Assembly (NCBI GenBank): GCA_945878995.1
Contig: CAMCUN010000021.1
Location: 1 to 53,128 of the forward strand
From: Polaromonas sp. YR568
GTDB taxonomy: Bacteria; Pseudomonadota; Gammaproteobacteria; Burkholderiales; Burkholderiaceae_C
Length of the DNA: 53,128 bases
Reading direction: 5' to 3'
Shown here: positions 7,523 to 16,455 of the stretch, piece by piece
How positions within the stretch are numbered: the first letter of the stretch is position 1
Layout of the letters: the number at the start of each line of letters is the position of its first letter
The notes under the pieces: model-generated
What the model was told of the DNA's origin: nothing
Seen by the model: the letters and a program-made list of their open reading frames with translations, nothing else
The model's database searches: none
Position numbers and translations under genes: made by a program

Positions 7523-8467
7523 TCAAGACAGCAGCAGCAGCACCGCTGTAAGCGTGAACAAGGCCGAGGCCGTGGACACGGCCACACTGGCGGTGACCAA
7601 GTCCTGGGCCACGCCGTAGCGCTGCGCAAATAAAAACACATTGGCCCCTATGGGCAGGGCGGCCGCCAACACCATCACGGTGGCCGGCAGGCCCTGCACG
7701 CCAAGCAGGCCACACAACAGCCACACCAGCAGGGGATGAAGCAGGTTTTTCACGCCCGTCAAGACCAAGGCACCGTGCCAGTGGGAACCCACTTGGGTAA
7801 AAGCCAAGGTCACGCCCACCAGCAGCAAGGCCAGTGGTGCAAAGGCCTGGGCCAGCAAAGCCAGCGGCTTGTCTATCACCTCCGGCAGGGCCAGGCCGGT
7901 TTGAGCAAAAGCCAAGCCCAGCAAAATAGGCAGGGGCACCGGGTGCAAGACCGTGGACTTGACCGCCCGCCCCACGGTCAGCCCAAGTCCGCTCCAACGC
8001 GCCGAGCCCTGTGCCGTCCCCTGGTCGCGCTGCACCGCTATTTCAAGCACCAAGGTGGTGAGCGTGAGCATCACCAGGGCATGCACTGAAATGAGGGTGA
8101 GCAAGGTCACCAGGCCCTGGGGGCCAAAGACCAGGCTGACCAAGGCCGTGCCAATCATCACCGCGTTGGAGTAGGTGCCGGCCAGGGCCAAGACCACCGC
8201 GCGCCGACCAAAGCCCTGCTGCCCCACAATGCCCACAAACAGCACGCCGATGGCGGCAAAGTAGGCCGCCACAGGCGTGAAGTCCAGTTGCTCCACGCGC
8301 ACCTGGGCCATGGTGCGGAACATCAGCGCCGGCGTCAGCAGCAAAAAAACCAAGTCAGTCAAGCCCTTGACAGCCGCTTGCTTGACCCAGCCCAGCTTGC
8401 CGGCCACCACACCCGTGCCTATCAGCAAGGCCACGGGGGCCAAAGACTCAAGAACCATCCAATTCAT
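7523..8467 (-). CDS. AEC-family (auxin efflux carrier type) transporter
   Basis: 314 residues, almost entirely hydrophobic, with about ten helices in two five-helix halves. The start (LESLAPVALLIGTGVVAG), the central polar loop and the C-terminal segment ALPIGANVFLFAQRY are typical of AEC permeases such as MdcF and YfdV. Members export or take up small carboxylates. It converges with the TM2 gene and stands alone, so the substrate cannot be inferred. Confidence 0.85.
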   Translation of the reverse strand: MNWMVLESLAPVALLIGTGVVAGKLGWVKQAAVKGLTDLVFLLLTPALMFRTMAQVRVEQLDFTPVAAYFAAIGVLFVGIVGQQGFGRRAVVLALAGTYSNAVMIGTALVSLVFGPQGLVTLLTLISVHALVMLTLTTLVLEIAVQRDQGTAQGSARWSGLGLTVGRAVKSTVLHPVPLPILLGLAFAQTGLALPEVIDKPLALLAQAFAPLALLLVGVTLAFTQVGSHWHGALVLTGVKNLLHPLLVWLLCGLLGVQGLPATVMVLAAALPIGANVFLFAQRYGVAQDLVTASVAVSTASALFTLTAVLLLLS

Positions 8468-8515
8468 GGGCCAGATGTTAGCCCTGCAAAGCGGCCCGCC
8501 TGAATCAGCCTCGGC

Positions 8516-9562
8516 TCATGCCATGACCTCCAAGCAGGCCATGGGAGAGGTCGCGCTGCAAGGCGCCGTCAAAAGCAACTGACGGTTCAGCCAGTGGCCA
8601 ATCGCAGCGCTGTCTTTGAGCGTGCGCACCTCGTCATAAGCCGTTTGACCCTGGGGAAAGCGCCGGCGCAAAAAATTCAGCCACTGCTTGAGCCGCCCGG
8701 CCCGCGCACGCGGCTCTATGCGCTCGCACACCAGCTGCCAAAAGCCCTCCAGGTGGGGCAGCAGTTCGGCCCATTCCACCACGGCGGGCACGGCAGGCAC
8801 CTGGGCCGGGGCCGGCCAGCCCAGGCTGCGGCGAATGGCCCAGCCCAGGCCGGGGTCGACCACGGCGCCTCGGCCAATCATCAAGGCGGTGGCGCCGGAC
8901 TCGGCCAGGCAGCGGTGGGCGTCGGCCACACTCCACACCTCGCCGTTGGCCACCACGGGCAGGCGCACAGCCGCCCGCACATCAGCCACCCGGTGCCAGT
9001 AGGCCGGAGGCCGGTAGCCGTGGGCCTTGGTGCGGGCGTGCACCACCAGCTCAGAGGCGCCGCCCGCCTCAATGGCCTGCGCGCAGGCCTCGGCCAAGCG
9101 GTCGTCGTCAAAGCCCAAGCGCATCTTGGCCGACACCGGCACATGGGCCGGCACTGCCAGTCGCACGGCCTCCACGATGCGCTGCAACTGATCGGGGTCT
9201 TGGAGCAGCACCGCGCCGCCGCCGTGCCGGTTGACCACCTTGGCGGGGCAGCCAAAGTTCAGGTCCACCCCAGCCGAGCCCATGGCGGCCAAGCGCGCGG
9301 CATTGTCGGCCATGCAAGCGGCGTCCGAGCCCAGCAGCTGCGCGCGCACTGGCACACCTGCAGCGGTGCAACTGCCCCAGGCCAGCTCTGGCATCACGCG
9401 CATGAACACCCGCTCGGGCAGCAACTGGTCGGTGATGCGAATGAATTCCGAGACACAGCGGTCCCAGCCGCCAATGCGGGTGAGCACGTCGCGCAGCACG
9501 AAATCGAGCAGGCCCTCCATGGGGGCCAGCAGCAGTTGAGGCGCGGGTGCGGGGTGCGTCAT
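8516..9562 (-). CDS. dusC: tRNA-dihydrouridine(16) synthase DusC
   Basis: 348 residues. FMN-dependent TIM barrel with LLLAPMEGLLDFVLRDVLT at the start, the catalytic cysteine in NFGCPAKVVNRHGGGA (Cys105), VHARTKAHGYRPPAYW and a GRGAVVDPGL phosphate-binding loop. PMEGLLD and the AYWHRV segment fit the DusC branch, which reduces U16 in the tRNA D-loop, rather than DusA or DusB. The extended C-terminal helical domain ends near 9562 - 1000. Stands alone. Confidence 0.92.
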   Translation of the reverse strand: MTHPAPAPQLLLAPMEGLLDFVLRDVLTRIGGWDRCVSEFIRITDQLLPERVFMRVMPELAWGSCTAAGVPVRAQLLGSDAACMADNAARLAAMGSAGVDLNFGCPAKVVNRHGGGAVLLQDPDQLQRIVEAVRLAVPAHVPVSAKMRLGFDDDRLAEACAQAIEAGGASELVVHARTKAHGYRPPAYWHRVADVRAAVRLPVVANGEVWSVADAHRCLAESGATALMIGRGAVVDPGLGWAIRRSLGWPAPAQVPAVPAVVEWAELLPHLEGFWQLVCERIEPRARAGRLKQWLNFLRRRFPQGQTAYDEVRTLKDSAAIGHWLNRQLLLTAPCSATSPMACLEVMA

Positions 9563-9611
9563 GAGCTGGCGATCATGCCAGAGCCGTCAACAGGCAGGCT
9601 GGCGCCAGCGT

Positions 9612-10574
9612 TCAATGCGGCGTTTGAGGACCAGACGGTACCGCACTGGTGGCAGCTTTGGCGGGCCAAAGCCGCCTTGTTGCGCTCCAAACCGCCAGCG
9701 CCAAGCCTCCGGCGACCAGCCCAGCCAGCCCATGGGCCACCAACTCGGCCAAAGCGGCAATGACCCAGCCCGCGCTGGCACTCAACTGGCCCAGCAGCGC
9801 TTCAAGCCCATGGCCCAGCACAGGCAGCCCGTGCAGCAAAATGCTGCCGCCCACCAAAAACATGGCGGCCGTGCCCGCCACGGAGAGGAACTTCATCAGC
9901 CAAGGCGCGGCCACCAGAATCCAGCCACCCACACGCTGGCTCAAAGGCTGGGGCCGCTGGCTCAAGTACAAGCCCGCGTCATCGAGCTTGACGATGCCGG
10001 CCACCAGTCCGTAGACAAAAATCGTCATCATGGCCGCCACGCTGCACAGCACCCCCAACTGGGTGGCAAAGCTCTCGCCCTGCACCGTGCCCAGGCTGAT
10101 GACGATGATCTCGGCCGACAAAATAAAGTCTGTGCGCACCGCGCCGCGAATGCGGTCTTTTTCAAAAGCCGTGGCGGTGACATCGGGCTGAGCCAGCGCA
10201 TGGTGGAGCGCCTCTTTGGCCTCTTGCAGCTCCTGGGCGCTGTGCAAGTAGCGGTGGGCGAGTTTTTCAAAACCCTCAAAGCACAAAAACAGCCCGCCCG
10301 CCATGAGCAGCGGGGTCACGGCCCAGGGCAGCCATTGGGAAATGGCCAAGGCGGCGGGCACCAAGATGAGCTTGTTGAGCACAGAGCCCTTGGCCACCGC
10401 CCAGACCACGGGCAGTTCACGATCGGCCTGTATGCCTGAGACCTGCTGGGCATTGAGCGCCAAGTCGTCGCCCAACACACCGGCGGTCTTTTTGGCCGCC
10501 ACCTTGGTGAGCACGGACACATCGTCGAGCAAGCTGGCGATGTCGTCGATCAGGGCAAGAAGGCTGCTGGCCAT
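9612..10574 (-). CDS. DUF808 (YedI-like) membrane protein
   Basis: 320 residues. The N-terminus (MASSLLALIDDIASLLDDV) and the KKTAGVLGDDLALNAQQVSG segment are diagnostic of the DUF808 family. Several membrane helices follow (LILVPAALAISQWLPWAV; ILSAEIIVISLGTV and others). Function unknown; an inner-membrane location is predicted. Single gene, 54 bases from the acetyltransferase upstream. Confidence 0.9.
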   Translation of the reverse strand: MASSLLALIDDIASLLDDVSVLTKVAAKKTAGVLGDDLALNAQQVSGIQADRELPVVWAVAKGSVLNKLILVPAALAISQWLPWAVTPLLMAGGLFLCFEGFEKLAHRYLHSAQELQEAKEALHHALAQPDVTATAFEKDRIRGAVRTDFILSAEIIVISLGTVQGESFATQLGVLCSVAAMMTIFVYGLVAGIVKLDDAGLYLSQRPQPLSQRVGGWILVAAPWLMKFLSVAGTAAMFLVGGSILLHGLPVLGHGLEALLGQLSASAGWVIAALAELVAHGLAGLVAGGLALAVWSATRRLWPAKAATSAVPSGPQTPH

Positions 10575-10628
10575 GGCTGAACCTCGGATAAAAGATTTAT
10601 TTTGGCAGGCTTGACGCGCCTGCCCTCA

Positions 10629-11147
10629 TCAAGCCAGATCGCGCTTGAGTCGCACTTCCTCAATTTTGCTGCTGCCCACACTCACGGTTTTGAGGGTGGT
10701 CATCTCGCGCTTGAAACCCACATGTTCAAAGAACTGCAAGGCACGCTCGTTGCGCACGGGCACCCAGATGGTGACCTTGGTGCAGCCCTCTTCCTTGAGC
10801 CCGTCATTGGCGGCGTCCCACAGGGCTGTTCCGACACCCTGGCTCCATTGTTCGGGCATCACATAGAGCGACCAAATCTCGCCGGTGGTTGAAGGCGTGC
10901 CCTTGTCGCGCGAGCGGTCAAAACCCACAAAGCCCACCATGTCCTCACCGCCCATGGCCACCTGCACCTGCGGCTCGCTGTACTCAATGGCTTCGCGCCA
11001 GAAGGCTTGGCGCTGCTCCAAGGACGCATCGAGCAGCTGGTCTTGGGCCAGCAGCTCACGGTAGGCCGCTTGAGCGGTGGTGACATGAACACGGGCAATG
11101 GTTTTGGCGTCCCGCACAGTGGCGGCGCGAACGAGGTAACTGGACAT
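10629..11147 (-). CDS. GNAT-family N-acetyltransferase
   Basis: 172 residues from the ATG at 11147. The acetyl-CoA-binding segment is SLYVMPEQWSQGVGTALWDA (about 95-114), followed by IWVPVRNERALQFFEHVGFK, the usual end of the GNAT fold. Substrate unknown. It is divergent from the ferredoxin/cytochrome operon. Confidence 0.85.
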   Translation of the reverse strand: MSSYLVRAATVRDAKTIARVHVTTAQAAYRELLAQDQLLDASLEQRQAFWREAIEYSEPQVQVAMGGEDMVGFVGFDRSRDKGTPSTTGEIWSLYVMPEQWSQGVGTALWDAANDGLKEEGCTKVTIWVPVRNERALQFFEHVGFKREMTTLKTVSVGSSKIEEVRLKRDLA

Positions 11148-11293
11148 GCAAAAGAAAATGGAGAGCTGCAAAAGTGCGATTGTCGCCTCATTTGGTGTTC
11201 AAGCCTGCCAGCGCAGGACCACAGGCACACGACCTGAGGGCCCTCCAAGCCTGCATGGCTTGGATGACGCAGGCTTGGGTTAAATTAACTTCC

Positions 11294-11617
11294 ATGTGCC
11301 GAGATCTGCCGCCCTCCACCGATACTGACATCAGCGGAGTCAATCAGGTCCACAAGCTTAGGTTGGAGCCCGGCGCGGCAGCGCTGGCAGCCCACAGCCA
11401 CCAAACCCTGCTGCAATCAGCCGGGCAAGCTGGTCTAGAAATGAACAGCTCATGCCGCAACGGCACTTGCCGCGTTTGCCTGCGCCAGTTGATCAGCGGG
11501 CAAGTGCATTACCAGATCGCCTGGCCCGGTTTGAGCGCCGAAGAAAAGGCCCAAGGCTTCATCTTGCCCTGCGTGGCTTACCCTGACTCTGACCTGGTGC
11601 TCAAACCCCCTGTATGA
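11294..11617 (+). CDS. Plant-type [2Fe-2S] ferredoxin
   Basis: 107 residues. The cluster motif CRNGTCRVC (C-x4-C-x2-C) and the fourth cysteine in ILPCVAYP are present, so a [2Fe-2S] cluster is expected. An N-terminal extension of about 15 residues precedes the ferredoxin fold. The start at 11294 is preferred because upstream codons do not resemble the family. The stop overlaps the start of the downstream cytochrome gene (ATGA), so the three genes are probably translated together. No reductase or dehydrogenase partner is adjacent. Confidence 0.82.
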   Translation: MCRDLPPSTDTDISGVNQVHKLRLEPGAAALAAHSHQTLLQSAGQAGLEMNSSCRNGTCRVCLRQLISGQVHYQIAWPGLSAEEKAQGFILPCVAYPDSDLVLKPPV

Positions 11618-12396
11618 ATCTTTCCCCGATGCGATTGTTGGTCTGGCTCCCCGCGGCCCTGCTGTGCCTGAGCACGGCGGTAAGCGCGCAAACTGCAACT
11701 GCAGTGCCCACCCCCAAGCCCTTTGAAGACAGCATCGCCCAGCGCAGCCTGGCCTGCACCCACTGCCATGGCGCGCAAGGCCGCGCCGCACCCGACGGCT
11801 ACTACCCGCGTTTGGCGGGCAAGCCCGCAGGCTACCTGTACAACCAGTTGCTCAACTTCAGGGACGGCAGGCGCCACTACGGCCTGATGACGCAGCTGCT
11901 CGAACCCTTGAGCGATGGCTATTTGCTTGAAATTGCCCAGCACTTTGCCGCGCTCGATCTGCCCTATCCCGCCGCGCTCCCCGCAGCAGGCTCGCGCGAG
12001 CTCGTTGAGCGCGGCCGCGTGCTGGTGATGCAGGGCGACGCCAGCCGCCAGTTGCCCGCCTGCGTGCAGTGCCACGGCCAGCGCATGACGGGCGTGCTGC
12101 CCAATGTGCCCGGCCTCTTGGGCCTGCCCCGCGATTACCTCAACGCCCAAATGGGGGCCTGGCGCGCGGGAAAACGCCGCGCCCACGCGCCCGACTGCAT
12201 GGCCCAAGTGGCCCTGCGCATGAGCCCTGACGACATCCAGGCCGTGTCGGTGTGGCTGGCCAGCCAGCCCGTGCCCAGCGACAGCAAGCCCGCCGAGCGC
12301 TTGGCTGCCGTTGCAGGCCTGCCGGTGTGCGGCACGGCCGCCATCACGGCATCAGCCACATCAGCCACCTCCGCCAAAACAGGTGTGGCCCGATGA
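11614..12396 (+). CDS. Di-haem cytochrome c, c4-like
   Basis: 260 residues. A signal peptide (hydrophobic 8-20, cleavage near AVSAQ) is followed by two CXXCH haem motifs, CTHCH at 48-52 and CVQCH at 150-154. The segment YPRLAGKPAGYLYNQLLNFR is a hallmark of cytochrome c4-like two-domain proteins. A periplasmic electron carrier. ATGA overlaps on both sides link it to the ferredoxin and to the next cytochrome. Confidence 0.9.
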   Translation: MNLSPMRLLVWLPAALLCLSTAVSAQTATAVPTPKPFEDSIAQRSLACTHCHGAQGRAAPDGYYPRLAGKPAGYLYNQLLNFRDGRRHYGLMTQLLEPLSDGYLLEIAQHFAALDLPYPAALPAAGSRELVERGRVLVMQGDASRQLPACVQCHGQRMTGVLPNVPGLLGLPRDYLNAQMGAWRAGKRRAHAPDCMAQVALRMSPDDIQAVSVWLASQPVPSDSKPAERLAAVAGLPVCGTAAITASATSATSAKTGVAR

Positions 12397-13706
12397 AGAC
12401 ACCCCAGACTCTTCTGCGAAAGCGCCCAGCTCTGCGTCTGCTCTTTTTGTCACTGGCCACGCTGGTGCTGGTGCTGGTGTCGGCGCTGGTCTGGACCGGC
12501 TGGCGCCAAGGTGGCGGTGATGAAATAGTCAAGACAACCCTGCCTGACCTGAGCAGTCCTGCACTCTTAGAGCGCGGCGCTTACGTGGCGCGCGCGGGCA
12601 ACTGCATGGGCTGCCACAGCGACAAAGGCGGCGCGCCCTTTGCAGGCGGGCGCGCCATTCAGACGCCTTTTGGCGCGGTGTTTGCCAGCAACCTCACCCC
12701 AGACCCCACGCATGGCTTGGGAGGCTGGAGCGCAAGCGACTTTTGGCGCGCCATGCACCACGGCCGCTCCAAGGACGGCCGCATGCTCTACCCCGTTTTT
12801 CCCTACCCCAATTACACCCAAGTCAGCCGCGACGATTCAGACGCCTTGTTTGCCTTCCTGCAAAGCCTGCCGCCCGCAAGCCAAGCCAACCGCAAGCATG
12901 AACTGCGCTGGCCCTTCAGCACGCAGCCCGCGCTGGCGGTCTGGCGGGCGCTGTACTTCAGCCCCACGCCCTTTGTGCCCGAGCCCGCGCAAAGCGCCGA
13001 CTGGAACCGGGGCGCCTACCTGGTGCAAGGCTTGGGCCACTGCGCTGCCTGCCACGCCTCGCGCAACGCGCTGGGCGGCAGCAGCCCGCTGGACCTGGCT
13101 GGCGGCCTGATCCCCATGCAAAACTGGTATGCGCCTTCGCTCAACTCCCCGGCCGAGGCGGGTGTGAGCCGCTGGCCGCAAGACCATGTGGTGGCCTTGC
13201 TCAAAACCGGCACCTCGCCCAGTGGCTCGGTACAAGGCCCCATGGCCGAGGTGGTGCTGCACAGCACCCAGCATTTGCTGGACAGCGACCTGCGCGCCAT
13301 GGCCGTGTTTTTGCAGGCGCTGCCCGAGCGCGCCAGCGACATCGAGCGCGCACCCGTCACCCGCACACAGCTGAGCAAAAGCGGTGGCCAGCTCTACGAC
13401 AAGCACTGCGCGCAATGCCACGGCGAAAGCGGCCAAGGCGTGCCCAACGCCTACCCGGCCCTGGCCGGTAACCGCGCCGTCAACCTGGCCTCCACCGTGA
13501 ACCTGGTGCAAGTGGTCTTGCATGGCGGCTACCCGCCAGCCACTGCGGGCAACCCCAGGCCCTATGGCATGCCGCCCTATGTGATGGACCTGAATGACAA
13601 AGAAACCGCCAGTGTGCTGAGCTACATCCGAGGCAGCTGGGGCAACCAGGCCGCCGAGGTCACGGCGGTGGACGTGAACCAGGCACGCCAAAGAAGCGGG
13701 CGCTGA
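12393..13706 (+). CDS. Tri-haem membrane-anchored cytochrome c
   Basis: 437 residues. An N-terminal anchor (about 15-36) is followed by three CXXCH motifs: CMGCH (71-75), CAACH (217-221) and CAQCH (339-343). The spacing and GGRAIQTPFG...NLTPDP resemble cytochrome subunits of alcohol, gluconate, aldehyde or nicotinate dehydrogenases, which pass electrons to the quinone pool or oxidases. In those systems the catalytic subunit is adjacent; here it is not. Third gene of the coupled operon. Confidence 0.9.
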   Translation: MKTPQTLLRKRPALRLLFLSLATLVLVLVSALVWTGWRQGGGDEIVKTTLPDLSSPALLERGAYVARAGNCMGCHSDKGGAPFAGGRAIQTPFGAVFASNLTPDPTHGLGGWSASDFWRAMHHGRSKDGRMLYPVFPYPNYTQVSRDDSDALFAFLQSLPPASQANRKHELRWPFSTQPALAVWRALYFSPTPFVPEPAQSADWNRGAYLVQGLGHCAACHASRNALGGSSPLDLAGGLIPMQNWYAPSLNSPAEAGVSRWPQDHVVALLKTGTSPSGSVQGPMAEVVLHSTQHLLDSDLRAMAVFLQALPERASDIERAPVTRTQLSKSGGQLYDKHCAQCHGESGQGVPNAYPALAGNRAVNLASTVNLVQVVLHGGYPPATAGNPRPYGMPPYVMDLNDKETASVLSYIRGSWGNQAAEVTAVDVNQARQRSGR

Positions 13707-13736
13707 CGCCGCTTGGCTCCAGCCCTCGGCTGCACA

Positions 13737-14969
13737 TCAGCCCTGCATTCGGTCCCGCGTGGCCAGGCTGGGAAAAAGCCGCAGCCACGCCACGGCCACC
13801 AGCAAGGTACCCACGCCGCCCAAGAGCACCGAGCCCACAGGCCCCAGCCAGGCGGCCGTGACGCCCGACTCAAATTCGCCCAACTGGTTGGACGCGCCAA
13901 TGAAAATGGAGTTGACCGCGCTGACGCGGCCGCGCATCTCGTCCGGCGTTTCCAGCTGCACCAAGGTGATGCGAATGACCACACTCACCATGTCGGCCGC
14001 CCCCGACACGGCCAGCGCCAACATGGACAGCACCAAGCTGGTCGACAGGCCAAACACCAACATGCTCAGCCCGTAAATGCCCACGGCCAGCAGCAGCTTG
14101 CGGCCCACCCGCCGCTCAAAGGGCCAGCGGGTGAGCACCACAGACATCAGCAAGGCCCCCACGGCCGGGGCCGCGCGCAACAAGCCCAGGCCCCACGGCC
14201 CGGTGTGCAAAATGTCTTTGGCAAACATGGGCAGCAAAGCCGTGGCGCTGCCCAGCATCACGGCAAACAAATCCAGCGTGGTGGCACCCAACAGCAGCTT
14301 GCTGCGCCAGACAAAGCTCACGCCCGCAAACACGCTTTGCAGCGTCACCGGCTCAGCCGAAGGCGGCGCTTGCTGGTAGCGCACCAGGGCCATGAGCACG
14401 CTGCCCACCACAAAAAGGGCAAAGCAAGTGGCGTACACCGCCGCCGCGCCCGCCACAAAAACCAGACCTCCCAAGGCCGGCCCGCCAATGACGGCCACCT
14501 GCGAGCCCGCTGAATTGAATGCCGTGGCACGCGGCAAAATGGCTGCTGGCACCAGCAGCGGCGCAATGGCCTGCTGCGCGGGCATTTGAAAGGCCCGCGC
14601 CATGCCCAGCATCACCGACAGGCCCAAAAGCAAATCGCGCCCAACCCAGGCCCCCCCGGTGCCCCAGCCCAGGGTGGCCGACATCAGCGTGAACGCCACC
14701 ACGGCCTGCACCAACAGGCAGGCGGCAATGATGCGGCCCCGGTGCAGGCGGTCGGCCGCGTGCCCGGCCACCAAAGTGAGCAAGAGTGCAGGGGCAAATT
14801 GGTACAAGCCCACCAGCCCCAAGTCCCAGGCGCTGCCCGTGAGCTCGTACATCTGCCAGCCCACGGCCACCATCAGCATTTGCTGGCCGGCGGTGCTGCT
14901 CAAGCGGGCCAGCCACATGCGCATGAAATTTTTGAGTCGCAACAGGTCTGAAAAGCGCTGGTCTGGCAT
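13737..14969 (-). CDS. MFS transporter (EntS-like group)
   Basis: 410 residues from the ATG at 14969; the frame is open much further upstream but that part is antisense to the pseudouridine synthase. About twelve hydrophobic helices. FMRMWLARLSSTAGQQMLMV at the start and VSFVWRSKLLLGATTLDLFA at mid-protein are like the EntS/YfiS exporter subgroup. The substrate is unknown. It converges with the cytochrome operon. Confidence 0.85.
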   Translation of the reverse strand: MPDQRFSDLLRLKNFMRMWLARLSSTAGQQMLMVAVGWQMYELTGSAWDLGLVGLYQFAPALLLTLVAGHAADRLHRGRIIAACLLVQAVVAFTLMSATLGWGTGGAWVGRDLLLGLSVMLGMARAFQMPAQQAIAPLLVPAAILPRATAFNSAGSQVAVIGGPALGGLVFVAGAAAVYATCFALFVVGSVLMALVRYQQAPPSAEPVTLQSVFAGVSFVWRSKLLLGATTLDLFAVMLGSATALLPMFAKDILHTGPWGLGLLRAAPAVGALLMSVVLTRWPFERRVGRKLLLAVGIYGLSMLVFGLSTSLVLSMLALAVSGAADMVSVVIRITLVQLETPDEMRGRVSAVNSIFIGASNQLGEFESGVTAAWLGPVGSVLLGGVGTLLVAVAWLRLFPSLATRDRMQG

Positions 14970-15023
14970 GGTGCGGCACTTTAGCAGGCTAACTATTTGC
15001 ACCGCGTGCCGATAATCCCGCAC

Positions 15024-15656
15024 ATGCCCCCTGCACTGCCCCTGGTTTATTTGGACGAGCACTTGCTGCTGGTGTCCAAGCCTGCTGGCTTGCTGGCTGT
15101 GCCTGGCCGGGGTGAGGACAAACAAGACTGCCTGAGCACGCGCCTGCAGGCCCAGGTGCCAGGCGCCTTGGTGGTGCACCGGCTGGACATGGCGACTTCC
15201 GGGCTCATGCTGATGGCGCGCAGCGCAGCCGTGCAGCGCGCCCTGAGCCTGGCTTTTGAGCAGGGCCGCATCCACAAGCTGTACGAAGCGGTGGTGCATG
15301 GGCACCTTAGCGCAGACGGCGAATGCCATGAGATTGACCTGCCCGTGGGCGCCGACTGGCCGCGCCGCCCGCGCCAACAGGTGGACCACACGCATGGCAA
15401 ACCCAGCCGCACCCGCTGGCGCTGGCTGGCCCACGAAGGCCCCCACAGCCGCGTGCAACTCGAACCCCTGACCGGTCGCACCCACCAGCTGCGCGTGCAC
15501 ATGCAGGCCATGGGCCACGCCATCGTGGGCGACGCGCTGTATGCGGCCGATGGCGGCGATTCAGCGCCCCGCCTGCTGCTGCACGCCCGTGAACTGAGCT
15601 TGGCGCACCCGGTCAGCGCGCAAGCCCTTTGCTTCAGTGACCCCACCCCTTTTTAA
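15024..15656 (+). CDS. RluA-family pseudouridine synthase
   Basis: 210 residues. LVYLDEHLLLVSKPAGLLAVPG, the catalytic motif VVHRLDMATSGLML and the C-terminal LTGRTHQLRVHMQAMGH are diagnostic. The short form without an S4 domain fits RluA-type enzymes that modify 23S rRNA U746 and tRNA U32, but the exact target cannot be read from sequence alone. Divergent from the MFS gene with a short gap. Confidence 0.9.
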   Translation: MPPALPLVYLDEHLLLVSKPAGLLAVPGRGEDKQDCLSTRLQAQVPGALVVHRLDMATSGLMLMARSAAVQRALSLAFEQGRIHKLYEAVVHGHLSADGECHEIDLPVGADWPRRPRQQVDHTHGKPSRTRWRWLAHEGPHSRVQLEPLTGRTHQLRVHMQAMGHAIVGDALYAADGGDSAPRLLLHARELSLAHPVSAQALCFSDPTPF

Positions 15657-15684
15657 AACAAATATTTTTAAGAAAGAAAGTTCC

Positions 15685-16440
15685 ATGAGCGCCCACCTCA
15701 CCATCCTCACCGGCCACTCACGCGGCTTGGGCCTGGCCTTGGCAGAGCAGCTGCTGGCGACCGGCCACACCGTGCTGGGTATCTCGCGCCAGCGGTCGCC
15801 AGGCCTGGACCAAGCAGCCCAAGCCGCCTCGGGCGAGCTCATCGAATGGCAGGCCGACCTGGCCGACGGCGCGCCCGTGTGCCAGCAGCTCATGGCCTGG
15901 CTGCAAGCGCGTGCGGCTGCGCCCTGGCAGACGGTGAACCTGATCAACAACGCCTGCATGCTTCCAGCCATTGCACCCCTGTCCAAGTCTGACCCGGCTG
16001 ACTTGGCACGCGCGCTGCGCGTGGGGCTGGAGACGCCCATGCAGCTGTGCGCAGCTTTTTTGCAGGCCACGGCAAGCTGGAACGCTGCGCGAAAAATCAT
16101 GAATATTTCCTCGGCACTGGGCCGCCGGGCAATGGCCTCGCAGTCGGCCTATTGCGCGGCCAAAGCCGGCATGGACCATTTCACGCGCTGCATGGCGCTG
16201 GACGAGGCGCACCAGCCCCAGGGCGCCAAGGTCTGCTCCGTTTCGCCGGGCGTGATCGCCACCGACATGCAGCTGCAGCTGCGCAGCGCCCCAGCGCAAG
16301 ATTTTCCGGACCGCGCAAGCTTTGAGGGCCTCCATGCCCAGGGCCAGCTCAGCAGCCCCGAGGCTGCTGCCCGGCGCTTGCTGGCGTTTTTGGCGCGCGC
16401 GGACTACGGTTACGAGCCCGTGGCCGACGTGCGCGGCTGA
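15685..16440 (+). CDS. Short-chain dehydrogenase/reductase
   Basis: 251 residues. Rossmann motif TGHSRGLG (9-16), the NNA(C) segment and the catalytic SAYCAAK motif are present. VSPGVIATDMQ is typical of the C-terminal half. It most resembles sepiapterin-reductase-like SDRs. It lies between two pseudouridine synthases, 28 bases after one and 15 before the other, which suggests co-transcription without a clear functional link. Cofactor NADP(H) is inferred. Confidence 0.85.
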   Translation: MSAHLTILTGHSRGLGLALAEQLLATGHTVLGISRQRSPGLDQAAQAASGELIEWQADLADGAPVCQQLMAWLQARAAAPWQTVNLINNACMLPAIAPLSKSDPADLARALRVGLETPMQLCAAFLQATASWNAARKIMNISSALGRRAMASQSAYCAAKAGMDHFTRCMALDEAHQPQGAKVCSVSPGVIATDMQLQLRSAPAQDFPDRASFEGLHAQGQLSSPEAAARRLLAFLARADYGYEPVADVRG

Positions 16441-16455
16441 TGGCCGGCCTGATTG

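Noticed and set aside
10604..10624. Terminator hairpin (GGCAGGC...GCCTGCC) after the GNAT gene
   Set aside because: No T run on either strand after the stem.
15024..15518. N-terminal extension of the MFS gene
   Set aside because: The minus-strand frame is open to 15518 but this part is antisense to the pseudouridine synthase and not transporter-like; the ATG at 14969 fits the family.
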